Shown in pieces: positions 23,786-36,400 of a DNA stretch of 64,000 bases. Position 1 is the first letter of the stretch. Each line of letters opens with the position of its first letter. Source of the DNA: Distichodus sexfasciatus (lineage: Eukaryota > Chordata > Actinopteri > Characiformes > Distichodontidae); NCBI GenBank assembly GCA_032718565.1, contig JAVGVS010000007.1, positions 5,138,259 through 5,202,258 of the forward strand, given 5' to 3'. Under the pieces are notes generated by a model. That model saw only the letters and a list, made by a program, of their open reading frames with translations. It had not been told where the DNA came from and made no database searches. The translations under genes and the position numbers were made by a program.

Positions 23786-24190
23786 GTCAATCCTCCTGTG
23801 AGATCACTCTGATTTAATCAATCTCCACTCCATCTCCAGCCAAAATCAATCTCCCTCCACCAGCTCAGCCAGCATGGGATGCTTGGTTAAGCTGCAGGGA
23901 CCCAGGCAGGGCTGCCCCATGCCCGCAGAGCCGTGGTACATCCCGGCCAAACAGACACATTTGGAGATAGAGGCCTCCAACCCAGTCTGCCGCTGGATAA
24001 ATGAACTGATGTTGATGAGCCCATCAATCAACACCGTGCCTGTCTTTGGCATCCCTCCCCCCATGTTGATTTGGTAACAGACCTCTGGAAGAGAGCTGTG
24101 GAATGTGGCTCTCGCTCCAATAGTGTCTAATTCCTCTGGAGGCTGTTCATCTTTTAGCATGCAATCTGTTAGGTCACTTATGATTACACG
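23786..24190. promoter_or_regulatory. CNE-like block, open on both strands
   Basis: GC-balanced sequence with open frames of 67 codons (+, 23874-24077) and 104 codons (-, 23846-24160) lying on top of each other. Neither is bounded by convincing splice sites and neither peptide is recognised. Overlap of two frames suggests unusual base constraint rather than coding. The minus frame holds GGGMPKTGTVLIDGLINI, which looks moderately protein-like, so a small exon cannot be excluded. Confidence 0.35.
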
Positions 24191-27185
24191 CTACGGACAT
24201 ATTGACTCAGGATGAAGAAAAGGCATTGTCTTGGGAACAACAAATGCTGCAGTGCCCCATTATATGTTATCTTGTTGTGCAGTATTTTTAACAGGTTTAA
24301 TGGCAGTAAATGCAACTTTTGACATGATGTGTTGATGCGCAAAATGGTTGCGATAAATAATAGAAAAGGTGGTCCAGATAATGCTACTAAAGAAATATTG
24401 ACTGCAGGTTTTACAGTTAGCACATGACCATGTTCTCTCTGGCCATTTAGGGATAACGAAGCCTTATAATCATATCTTACGATATTTTTTTGGCCAGGCA
24501 TGAAAGCTAATGTAAGTCGGTACTGTCGTTCCTGTCTTACATGCCATGTAACTGGTAGACCAAACCAAGTTGTGCCTTGGTCTCCCCTTTATCCCATTTC
24601 TGTTTTGGGTAAATCATTGACTGTGTAGGTCAAAATGTGATACTAACTATATCAGTTTATCAGACATGTAATGTCAACATAGAAAGACAACAAACAATAA
24701 TGTTTATATGTCCTCTCTCTCTTGAATCTCTTGAGTTGGACATTAAAATTTTGTTCACTTACTTTAAAATAACATGAGCAAATAAGGCAATGGACAGTCT
24801 CTGTCTTCAGATGGATTAACATTATATTGTTCTTAGAAATCAAAAAGACTTGGGAGTTTACATTTACCAGCTGGCCTGTGCAGATTTTGGTTCTGATTTG
24901 GCATCAATATTATGTGATGCGTTCCACTCATGAAATACAAGCATTTGATAAACTATGCCCCATTCAAAACTCATTCGAGACTTGTGAAAGGAGACCTGGA
25001 TTGCTCAAAATGCAAAATTGCTCAAAATGCAGATTTCTATTTTACTTCTAATCTGCTTTTTATATAGGCAATCACATAACTAGCTTATACCAGACTGCAG
25101 TAAAAATGCCATCTACATGCTATTTGAAAAAAAAAATATGCAAAAGCTAACAGCAGCATTCTACTATTATAATATGTTAGTCAAATGTGTTATTAATAGC
25201 ATAGGCATTCAATTCCAGCACATTGGTATACAAAAAACAGTAATTAGCAAGGGGATCCTATGAGTCCACACCATCCAAACTCCAGCCCTGTGCCTCATCA
25301 CCAACTGGAAGGTGCCTAAAACTAGCCCATGTTGTAATCTCCTTTAATAAGCTTGAATAGCCTTGCTGTTTCCCCACTTCACACGGTGAGATCCAAATTG
25401 GGCTCAGTTCCACCCAACAAGAAGTAACAACCACCTGAGAAAATAAGACTGCGTTTAATGAGTGCTTTAAGAGACCAGTAAGTGGCAAGCCCAGCATGCT
25501 CCCTCTATAGTTAGTGATGAGAAACCTGCTCCCAGCCATCCTCATCTCTCTTTCTCTCTCATGCAGGGATCTGTGTCTATGATGAAGTGAACTTAAGACA
25601 GAAAAGGATTCTCTCTCTGCTGGGTTACTACTTACACTCCACTGTTTTTCTATCCATCCTCCCTTGAGGTTAACGCACGTAGATAGAGAACACGGCCTGG
25701 CGACTGGCCAAAGCAAATAAGGCACTGAATAGTTATCATTATATAAGCAGATGCACAATATAAACTTTCTATTAAATCAAAGTAACAGATGAAAAAGAGC
25801 GATATTGAGAAAAGAAACTCAACTAGGAAACTTTAATATTGTTGCCGTGTCACACAGGTTCTGGGATGTGGTCCAAGTTACACTAGTGACTCTATCCAGA
25901 AACAATAAGAGGAGTCAAGGATCATTGGTGCAAGAGCATGAGGTACTTAACCATCATGAAGGCATGTTAGGAATTGGGTTATCACATTTACATTGTGCTA
26001 TTATGCTGTATACTATATTCAATATAATGGCAGAATTTGGCATCATCAAATATCATCATTACATAAATTCATAATTAACTGCAAAAGAATGCTGGACATT
26101 TCAAATGGTGTTTCTCAAAAATGTGTTGAAATTTCCTTTTCAATGACCTTGACGATTTGACCACAAATGTATTCACAGATCCAACATTGGTATTACCTGA
26201 ATTATCTGAAAAGTTGATATAATATGCAAACAATTACACAGAAATGTGTGGGTAGAAGTGTATATGGGTGACAGAAAATTTGGTGTCCAAATCTGTCTTG
26301 ACACTGTCCAGTGTGCTTTCAAAAGGTGTTTGCAGACATCTGGTAAAGCAGGTGTGTCTGCGCTGCCGAGAGGATTAATGGGGTGCTTGTGCAGTCGCCT
26401 TGGTTTGCAGCTGGGGGCATGTGCTGGTAAAGTGTGTTCTTAGATATGCTGCCAAAGATACACTTCAAGTGGCTGGACTAACGGAAAATCTGACAAAAAC
26501 AGAGGTTTGTTCTGAAGTTCTTAGTAACTTATCTGCTCTGATGTGAAATCCATAGGAACTATAACAAGTGTGATTTTCCTACAAGTGAGTTCTTCATACT
26601 TCAACCCTACCCTATTAAACAAGATTTTGTTGGCTAAAAGATTGGGAGTCAGTGGAGCCTTTATCACCACTACATTACAGGAATATTGTGGAAATATGTT
26701 ATAGACACAAGACTCCAAAATCTCCTGTATATCCATGCACAGAAAACACTCTTCTATGCACATGTTTAATCTATCCATTGGAAATATATATGAGTCCATG
26801 CCTTATTTCTGCCTCATGTTAAACTTTTTCTCCTATGCTTGCTCTTTTTTGGGTTCAATACCTGACTTAAAAGAACCGCAGTAAGAAATGATTAAGAAAT
26901 GTTTTATACGTTCACAAACATTCTAGAATAACAGCGTAAACATTTGATTTTCATCATTCCTCTTATTCCAATGAAAAAAGTCTCCAAGAGAGTGAAAATT
27001 AGGTTTAGAACAGGCCGCATAAATTCACCTCCAATATTAATGTTAAGAGCCAGCCAACCCCAAGACACATTTCTGCTGTTCTCACCATGGAGCTCACTAC
27101 CAAAAATTGTTTTTGGCAACCAAGACAATTCCCTTCTAAAGCAAGCTCAGAGATACAACATAAACAGAATTAAATTAAAATCATA
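24191..27185. other. Non-coding stretch
   Basis: Mostly AT-rich. The longest open frame of the window (166 codons, minus, 25258-25758) lies here; it includes a low-complexity REREREMR run from a CT-rich patch at about 25545-25562 and shows no recognised domain, signal peptide or splice framing, so it is not called as a gene. No mobile-element termini were seen. Confidence 0.45.
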
Positions 27186-27480
27186 GGAAAACGAGAGAAA
27201 CTCTATAAAGGTCTAATTGCTCATTTGTAACTGGAGTCAGGGTTTTTCTTAGTGTTCTGAAGAAGAGAGTAATGCTCCAGGCTGCTTCCCTGCCTCCCTG
27301 TGGCCTGTGACACCAAGCCAAGAAACCCCGGCCGAGCTTCCAAGATCAGCCACGCAATTTGCGGCGTGACCTTGAGTGAGCCGTATTCACCTCTCCCCCC
27401 AGCCCCTTCCCTTCCTGCGCTCTCCTCATGGGATTCACCATGTGCTCTCAGTGCCAAGCCACCATAAAGAAACATTCCTC
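27186..27480. promoter_or_regulatory. CNE-like block
   Basis: Mixed-complexity sequence with a homeodomain-type CTAATTG at 27213-27219 and GC-rich patches such as GAAACCCCGGCCGAGC. Its edges against AT-rich DNA are sharp. Confidence 0.35.
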
Positions 27481-27705
27481 ACAGAGCACATTTGTGAAGG
27501 GCTGACTGACATTCATCATCTTCTGTCTCTACTTCTCCTCCTCCTTTTCTTTCCTGTCAAGTACTTTATTTCCCTGTGTCCCCGTTACATAACTGTCCCT
27601 CATTTCACTTCTAATCCTGAAGCCTAACTTTATGTTTACAAAGTCCCTCAAAAAACTTCCAAGTCCAATTAGAATGTGTTCTCTAAATATAGAGTGTCTG
27701 ATTGA
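27481..27705. other. Pyrimidine-rich non-coding sequence
   Basis: CT/CTC-rich tract around 27525-27560 and no further structure. Confidence 0.5.
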
Positions 27706-27766
27706 TTAGTCAGTTGGTTGATTGATCTGGTTGGTTGGTTGATTGATTGGTTGGTTTGGTAGTTGG
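27706..27766. repeat. (TTGG/TTGA)n degenerate tetranucleotide repeat
   Basis: About 60 bp of mixed TTGG and TTGA units on a GT-rich strand. Confidence 0.85.
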
Positions 27767-28680
27767 CTGAGTAGCTACTATTGTACTTAGTAATTAAGCT
27801 GAATTTATAAAACTGTCCAGTTTCCTGCTTGTCTGTTCTGGCCTGTATTAGTTATCTTTTGAGTAATAAGCGCAGGAAATTAAAAGGTGCTCTTGTAGGA
27901 TATCCACAGGATATTCTATGTTCTTTATGCTCTTTCATTTAGTTTTTGTGCAAGAGAAACTCACTGAGCTTGTCCTCTCTGATCTTGGATGGATAGCACA
28001 TGACGAACTCTGATGAAGGTCAGGAGGACTACCATGTTCCAAGGGCAACAGGAGTAGAGGAGGAACAGGTGTGAAGTGGAGGAGAGATGCAGGGCTGAGC
28101 AGATGAGCAAGATCTCCTGGACTCATGCCAGAATCATATGTACTTCCCAGGAGTAATGAAGAAAGTTTTAAGATTCTGCATGCTGTGTATGTTTGGAAAC
28201 TCTAAAAAGCCTTGTGTTGCTTTGTGTCGCTGTATTCGCTTTTTGGAAGGTCTTACCAATGTCTGGCCTTTTTTGTAATGTCTTGAGATGATGTTACATC
28301 ATCTGTTAAGTTTCTACACAGATTTATTGCTTAATTTCAAATGTACATCTGACACTAAAAGCCACAAGGAATGCGTAGTATCATTTATATTTGGATGCCT
28401 ACAGAGTTTTTTTCCGAAGTCTGTATTCACAATTTTCTTTGATCAAGTAGGACTGTGAAAAGTCTTAATGACAAAGTGCATTAGTGTAAAAGCCACGCAG
28501 CTCATCCTAAGACACATTGGAACAACCAGGGCTGTATAAAAGATGGGGAATAGGAAAATGAGTACACAGTAGAAGGGCATGATGACAACATGATCAAGGA
28601 GGGTAGGAATCCTTCTGGATGGGTTTATGGGCATTTACCCATGTCATGGCTTTTAAAAACTTGTATATGAAAGTAAAGAG
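27767..28680. other. Non-coding sequence
   Basis: No recognisable structure. Frames of 63 codons on the minus strand lack coding character. Confidence 0.5.
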
Positions 28681-29185
28681 AAAAGCTTAGTTTATATAGC
28701 CTTGGACAGGGTCTTTCACTTGGCCATAGCCTCTATGATCTAATGAGGCCTTTCCATGGAACAAACTGCATTAATTAACACCATGTCTGTGGAGTGAACT
28801 CTCTGGCAGCCCTGTGGAGCTGAGTGAAAACCTTAACGAATGGTTTTAATAGCCAAGCCAAAGCTCATATTATCTTCGGTTTCCTTCTAGTCTTCGGGGA
28901 CCGCTCAGCGTCACAACCACTGTGCAGATATGAGCAATTTGTATATGTTTCTGTCGGGAGCAGTAACAACCGCATTGGGAGAAATTACTTCACATAATTA
29001 CTAAAAGAGAGCGGAAAGCCATGCTAGGTCAAAGTCTTCTGCCGCGCTGGTAAGCTGCATGTTTAGAGCAGAAGTGATTGATTTGAATTGACCCGTTCCA
29101 AGCCTTGGTGGTTGCCGCCTGCCGTGAATTGTCTTTAAGGCAATTACAAGTTGTCTACAAGCAAGTTCCCCTACATCGAAACTTA
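28681..29185. promoter_or_regulatory. CNE-like block (candidate enhancer)
   Basis: About 500 bp of mixed-complexity sequence with TTAATTAA at 28771-28778 and further AATTAC/TAATTA-type cores. No coding frame of note. It is one of the clearest CNE-like blocks by composition. Confidence 0.4.
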
Positions 29186-32005
29186 AGTATAGATATTATT
29201 TGGTCAAGGGGGAAAACAAAACACTCCTTTTCAAAAGGAAATGGAGGCTGAGCTCAAGGCCTAACAGTAACAATGACAGAAAGGATAAAGAGGTGTTAGA
29301 AGGCCTTGGATAACTTAATAAATCAACTATAAATGTAGATATCAATAATTCATCTGAATCAGACAAGCTTTAAGAGTGCCACTTCTTAAAGCCAGTACAC
29401 GCTAAACAAGGCATAATTTCTGCTGAAGTGTCTTTGTGGACATCGCCTCATGGTGACAGCAATTGTGTGTGAATGTGCAGGATGATGTATGAGCTGTTTT
29501 AGGGTTGAGAGAGTCGTGTCGACAGCTGCTTCCTGTCATTCACACCTGAGAGAACCTGGCTTCTGATGAGAATTAATGTACTCTGACCTCCGCAGGGACC
29601 CTCTCCCCAGTCCCAATCTCAGTCCCATGTAGGCATGATGCAGATTTGGTCACAAAAAAGCAAGAGAGGGTAAAGAATAGTAAGGAGGGTGGTATGCACA
29701 TGGAACTGGTGACTAGATGTTTGGGTTGGTTTCATGAAAACGTGTTAAGATTCTTTTCCCTTTTCAATCATATAAAAAATTGTCCACTCCAAATATTTTG
29801 GAGTTGTGTTTAAGTTTTTTTTGTTTTTTTTTCCCTTTAAATACCCTAAAAGGCAAAAAAGTTCGCTCAACACCCCACCTGAGCCTCTTGTGGATTGAAC
29901 TCAACCTCAGGGTCAGCATTCTCAGAAAGGGCATCTAAAGGTTAATGTGGTCTGCTTTAACCCATGGGATCTTTAATTTAGATGAGGGCCATTTCCAAAA
30001 GGCAAGCTACAAACATTCTGCATATGGCCATATGCACCTATTTGCCATTATTAAATAAATAAGCACATTCTTACATCCAACTTCTAGATAATTCTTCTTG
30101 AAACAAGTCTGAAAATCTCTGTCCTTATGCAGTCATGCTCCCAGTCTTCCATTGCTCCGTTTTCATGTCCTTCCTTCACTCCGTCACCCTCAAAGCCCAA
30201 CACATCCAGTTTCCAGACGGCTGACCACTTCTGACAGTAGAGGTCACTTTTGCCCAGGAGGCAGTGAGGTTTTGATCCAGGAAAAATTGGGAAATGGGAA
30301 AACCACAAGAGATGGAGAGAAGTAAAGAGGGAATGTAGGAAAGACTGAGGAGGGTGGGCTACCATTGAGGAGTTGGCTGCAGACCAAGGACCTGGTTTAG
30401 GGAGGATGGTCACCCTGCCCAGGGGCAGCTGGCGGCTACCAGAGCCCTAAGAATCCCAGAGGGCTTTTCAAGGACCAGTGAGGAGCTGGAGGACGGACTC
30501 TGGGCCTCCTGCCAGCAGTAAGGATTGTGGAACCAGTCTCACTGTCAGACAGGCAACTGGGTCCTGCAAACCACAGGGAAAAGCTGACCGAGACAGAATT
30601 CCAGAGGCCAGGCTGTGTCCGTGTGACGTCAGTCCTGCCCACCAACTATCATTAGCACATTCAGATGGTGTGCGGTCATGTCATCTAGGCCTCGAGAGCC
30701 AGGGACGATGTCCTACAATAAGGCATGTTCTAAACACTCTGGTTGACCAATGCAAGTGACTTTTTAGGCAATAGGCAGTAGCGACTATCCACTTGTCTGT
30801 TTCGTTTTTCTCATACTCATTTTGGTGTTCATTTCACTGCTTGGCTTTTCTTGGAGAATCGTTTAGCCCACGTGTAAGAGCACAACATTCCAGGTAAGTG
30901 GTGCCAAAACCAGACGTTTGTCCTAATCCCAGAAAATTGCAGTGTAATTCAGGACAGGCCATGCTACTGTGACTGCCTGTGTCCCATTCTTCATGCAGCA
31001 CGTATGGTATGGATCCTAACATAGTTATGAATAGTGCTTTTGTACCACATGAAACTACCTCTTAGTTTCTTAATCTTCTATTCACTTTTTGTCACTTTTT
31101 AAATTTCACTGTAGTATCACAATTTTTGGCAATCAAAGAGATCTTAGAATTTGCCAGACATCACAATATTTTTGCATTTCTCCTTCTGTGCACCCATCAA
31201 GATCATTTTGCTTATTTTTTGACTATTCCTACTTACTCTGTCCCTAAATGTCATCTGTCAACGGTCGGCATACTTGAGCCAATCAGTGCTAAAAGAAACA
31301 CAGGAAGGGAGGAGAGGGACGGGGTGTCGCTCACCAAAACATGGAATTCTTAGAACAAACTCTTACTTTCATCCACTACTAAGATTTCCCACATGTTTTC
31401 ATCAAAATAGTCCCTTCAAAGTACCCATCAGACACATGTGTACATCTGAGACTCACTAAGTCAGCCATCCAATGGGCAAACATTATTCACAGCTGAGCAA
31501 ACACAGCAGACAGAACAAGACGCGTATTACAGCCGCTCTATTTTTCTACATTAAGTTGGGCAAGTCCCTTGCTGCAAACATTCATATACATATCTCCATC
31601 CCCTCCTCCATCTTCCTGTTCATTTGATTCCTTTACTCTACCTATATTTCAAACATGCCCAATTTAGTGATGAAAACTAGAGCAGTTCCTCTGTGGAGCT
31701 GAATATCTATGTCTACAGTATGGCCACAATTCAACTTGACATTTCAGTTTGCTTAAATGCAGGACAAAATGGTGTGGGTTTAAATAGCTATTATGAATAT
31801 GGACTGTGTTTTCAGGACTGTGACAATCCTCCCCTGCGTTTTGGGGGAAAAAATCAAAGCTTTATCGAAGCCTCAGTATAATTACTTTAACTTTGTGACC
31901 ATGCGGTGAAGCACCAAGTCTCTGGGTACTAGTTTGATATAATCATTTGGTGGGCTTGGGTCAGGTGTTCATTGACCTTGGGGGGTTAGAATGGTAATTG
32001 TGAGG
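29186..32005. other. Non-coding stretch
   Basis: Mixed sequence. A short imperfect palindrome (ACTCCAAATATTTTGGAGT) lies near 29785 and a poly-T patch near 29815-29835. The segment 30080-30720 is GC-richer with overlapping frames on both strands (109 and 93 codons), none splice-framed or recognised. No mobile elements were detected. Confidence 0.45.
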
Positions 32006-32400
32006 CCGGCCCTATTGCCCTCCATATCATTAAATTGCACTCTAATGCATGCATCCCCTCCCATAGAGGGGCTCCAATTGCAAAAGTAATCAGTGTGTCC
32101 ATGTGATGCGTGTGTTATGAGTTTAATGATGGATTTCCACCACTGCCTTGCTTTTTATTGAAATTGTGGGAAGTGCATTGGGAAGTGGGCAGGAGCTAAT
32201 GCAAGTAATCACGGAGTGGGGCAATTATTAGTTATGTCAACTACAGCAGTCAGGGGCTCAGAGCATTTTATTTTACTTTCCCCCTTTGGATATGGAAATG
32301 AGGCTAGGCCACCATAAAAGCACCACAGCATCTAATCTAATTGAGTTGACCAGCATTTATGAGGCTGATATGATATTTGTTCAGTAACTACCACTAGCTC
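32006..32400. promoter_or_regulatory. CNE-like block (candidate enhancer)
   Basis: About 390 bp of mixed-complexity sequence rich in ATTA/CAATT and TAAT cores (for example GGGGCAATTATTAG near 32218) with no coding frame. It lies 150 bp left of the TIR transposon, which appears to have spared it. Confidence 0.45.
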
Positions 32401-32544
32401 ATGGCCATGAGGCATCCAAATAACTGCTTGAATTTGGTTTAGTTAAATATGTATTTGGTTGAATATGGATTATGTTTTTGTAGTTATTGTTATTTCTAAT
32501 CCATTAAATGCTAAAATAGTCATCAAGGTATAACTGAGTATATA

Positions 32545-33158
32545 TGACCCTCCACGGCAAAACCAGTCGCTTGTCGCAAATTTTCAAAATTGAGTTATGA
32601 TGTTTTCATGAAAGGGCATAAATCAAGCTTCAAAACGACAACTATATCAACATATAAAGGAGTCGGGTTTCTCCTGTCACGCCAAGTGAGAAACGGAGAA
32701 ATCTGCCTTTGAAGTTGACTATTGCCATAGCACTCACAGACGCTTGGTACGGTCACGGCTAAGTTTGTATTTACGGTAGCCTATGCTCCATTCACAGCCA
32801 CATGGATAGCCTACCTGTGTTAGGTTAACTGAACTCGGGAGATGAAGATGGATTCCAGAGAAATATCTTCACGCTAGTCAACGAGTGGATTTACCGTAAA
32901 TATTGAAGTAGAGCGGTCAAAACGGAAACTTTTAACATTTAGCTGGAATTGAATTCCTCACCTCAAGAAAGTCACATTTTTAGGATGGAAAGGGTAAGTT
33001 TTTCAGCAAAATTTATTCACAACAGTACAGTATAGACCTTCCACTGTTTCAAAACACTAAAAACAAGAAATCCAAAATTTTACCTCACGCAACATAAATG
33101 GTCGTTTTTCTCGGAAACCTCCGTTGCGACAAGCGACTGGTTTTGCCGTGGAGGGTCA
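32545..33158. mobile_element. 614-bp non-autonomous DNA transposon with 35-bp perfect TIRs
   Basis: The first 35 bases (32545-32579, starting TGACCCTCCACGGCAAAACC) are the exact reverse complement of the last 35 (33124-33158). Flanking hexamers are TATATA on the left and CATATA on the right, a possible 6-bp target-site duplication with one mismatch. The interior has no transposase frame. Perfect TIRs imply a relatively young insertion or selection on transposase binding sites. The superfamily is uncertain from the termini. Confidence 0.85.
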
Positions 33159-33385
33159 CATATAAGTGCAACAGATAATACAATGCATACACAATTAGTA
33201 ATGTGGATCAATGGCATTAACATTAAATCCTTGATCAGGCTATATAATTTGATTGCATCTAACTTATCGTGTAGTATAGCAAGTTGCATAGCATCTGTCT
33301 GCAGGGTTTCATGGTTAATATTTAGAAATAAAAAGCCATTGTCAATGTAATAACTATTAATAACCATTAATTTATATATATTTAT
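33159..33385. other. AT-rich non-coding sequence
   Basis: No recognisable structure. Confidence 0.5.
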
Positions 33386-33409
33386 ATGTGTGTGTTTGTG
33401 TGTGTGTGG
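33386..33409. repeat. Short (GT)n microsatellite
   Basis: Imperfect GT repeat with one TT interruption. Confidence 0.8.
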
Positions 33410-36400
33410 ATGCCTTAAAGCAAACTTAACGGGTATCTAGAGACAGTGATATAACAACTTAGGAAAAGGTTTCCATGTTTCTTTATAATATGATTTGGAT
33501 TGAAATCATGTCCTTTCAATAAAAATATGGATATTTACAGTTTTCAACTACAGACTATGCTCTCTTATTGTAATTTTGTGGTTTAATTAACTATTAGTAG
33601 TTAATTAATACTTAATTAAAAAAAATAATAATAATTGGTATTTACTATACATTTACACTCTCTCCCAAATAAAAGACTCATTTCAGTTGTGTGGTGCTGG
33701 ATTTCTGCACAGTACTGACACCTGGAAACCAAGTCTTGAGTGCCTCCTACTGTCCAAATTCGCTGTTCCCCTGGGACATGGTCGGCTTGGTCCTCAGATA
33801 CATGCAAAATGATACATTTGAGAATGGGACAAAGCCATAGCATGTACACTTAAAGCCAGTATTACATTATTGTAAGTAGATCCCAAAATTACTGGTTGTA
33901 TTCTTCTATTTTTTAATATACCAAGTAGCGTACTGATTTCATAATAGATTCAATAGCACACAAAAAGAAACTAAAAGCTGACAAAATGCCTTAAATGTTC
34001 ATTGCCATTAAATGATTTAGCAAACCTCAGCATTATGTTTTAATTGCGTGCAAAACATACATATTATCATCTCAAAAGTATCTAAGGATTTCCTTCAACA
34101 AAGATACGGTTGAGACCTCAATGTATGGTCTAGCGTGTTAGTGAACTATAACAACCCCAAAATCTGAAAGTTCATGGAAGTTGTATCATGAGGTTTTGAG
34201 TCAGTCCTCCTGAAATGTATACTGGAGAATGCATAGTACCACAGCAATTCAAACACTCGCAGACCACCATAATAGCCAAAGCCACAATGCTCCTTTCGAA
34301 TGATTTACTCCAGGGTCAGAGTGAGCCTCCACTCTGGAAAATTACCACTCCAAATAAGTGCTTCTCAATGGCAGTGAGCAGACTGAGATCCAGTCATTAT
34401 ATATGTGAATGTCTCCGCATTTGGAACACCCTTTTTTCACCATTATTTCTCATCAGTCGTTCCTCATCATTTAATTTCTCTTGAAAAGCAGTAGGGGATG
34501 CAACCTGCAGTTCACTGCAAGTTCAACCTGAGCTCTGAGGGTTGTTATTTAGATCCTATTTTCACCATGTGCAACCAGAGATGTGACCAAAGAGGGTTTC
34601 CCACCCTCACCGCCCAATTAGAGTGATTTACACACAGCTTCATTTAGACTGGAATATGCAGAAACACAAAGAGCAAATACATTTAGATCCAGCAAGGGGT
34701 GTTTTTTGTGAATCTTCACTTCTGTGAAGTTCAGTTACTTGATATTTAATTGTCCATCATTCTATCCAGCTTGTGGGCTGCCTATTAACCAGTTTTCTAC
34801 TTTAATTCATCAACTTTAGATGTCCATCAAATGAAGCACCTGAGAGGGTGGTTTAATTTCCTGACATGGTGTGACCAGACCATATATTTTGGGAATGTCT
34901 TGTTAGTCTGCTCCAGCTTGTCTCATTCGTGTATTCCACTCTTAAACAATGCATACATGAATACACTAATGTGTAGATAAATCCCTGACTTGTCAACATT
35001 GCCTGTCTTATCTACTAATAGTGTCAGTGTAAGGTTGTGAACCTTTAAAACACTGTATTTGCACGATTCCTGGTATAACTGGAAGTGTTTGTATATAGCT
35101 AACATGGTCTACATGAAGGGACACTGCTGATATCACATGTACTGAATCTTCTGTGGCGCATTTTAAGTGGCACCTCACCCTTTTCATGCATGAATTACAG
35201 TGGTTGAGTAACTGTACTGTGTAACTGTACTTTTATCCTACAGTTTAAAATATACACTAATCCTTTTTTTACATGAAAACATTTCAATTGATAACCGTCA
35301 TTATTTCTATCCCCTATTTTATCTGAAGCATTTAAATAATTTTCATGATTAAACTGATAATGATGGCTTGATATTTTTAAAGCAACTGACAGCCCAAAAT
35401 CCTTGAATTATAACATGACCAAGCATGTTTCAAAACTGAATCCTGCTCTACGAAAGGAATTAAAGAGATAAGTGATAATGAAAGTGATAATTGGCATCAT
35501 ATTTTTTGAAAAGCAAATGAAAAATCACTTTAAGACTACCCCATATTTCTTGTAAAGGTATCCACTAACACCACATAAATATTTTGGATATTCTACTTTA
35601 TTACTCTAATTGGTGTCTTATTGGGGTCATGTTCTACGTATTTATTTTTGTTTTACTATGAGTTTCAGCTACTTTACAGTATACAAATGAATTATAATCC
35701 ACTGATTAAAAAGGCCACCTACTTCTGGTCCAGTCCATACAGAGGTTAATTTTGAATAACCAGGCATGAAAGGTTTTCTACTTGCATACCACTTATACGT
35801 CATAATCTCTGCATACTCCACAGTATCCACAGTTCTACCATAAACATTAAGAGTGATTGAATGAAATAAACTCCAAAGCGTAAGATCATTTAAAGGGGTT
35901 AAAGAAGAAGAGAAGTGAAAGAGAGAAACAAATTCATCAAAGTGGCAGATGCTGAGGGCCAAGCTCTGACCCCATCCACCTCTCATTACTCCTCCATTAC
36001 CTTCGCTCCCACTCCCTGTCGTCTTGAAGACGCTAATTAAAGATCACATGTTTCAGTATAGGCCACAGAGAGAAGAATCGCTCACTACATCTATTATGAT
36101 GAGAGTGATGTCTCCATCCATCATGCTAATAACATCACATCTGAAACCTTTCTGTTCAAGGTGGCAATGATTAGTCTATAAGTTACCGTTAATTTCTGAG
36201 GTTGCCTGCATGACCTGTTTTGAAGCTCTTACTGCTGGCAATCACCAATTAAAGTGACCTTTCTGGGTCACTTAGGGAAATCCTCATATTGGGTCATATA
36301 TATAAATACAGTATACATATACAGAGTGAAATTATGTCATATACATGTGTGATAAACAAAATGTAAAGTGAAAAATACAAGACCATATATGTGTGTTTGT

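Noticed and set aside
25258..25758. 166-codon minus-strand frame, the longest in the window
   Set aside because: It contains a CT-microsatellite-derived Arg/Glu run, has no recognisable domain and looks random outside it. A length like this is expected once or so in 64 kb by chance.
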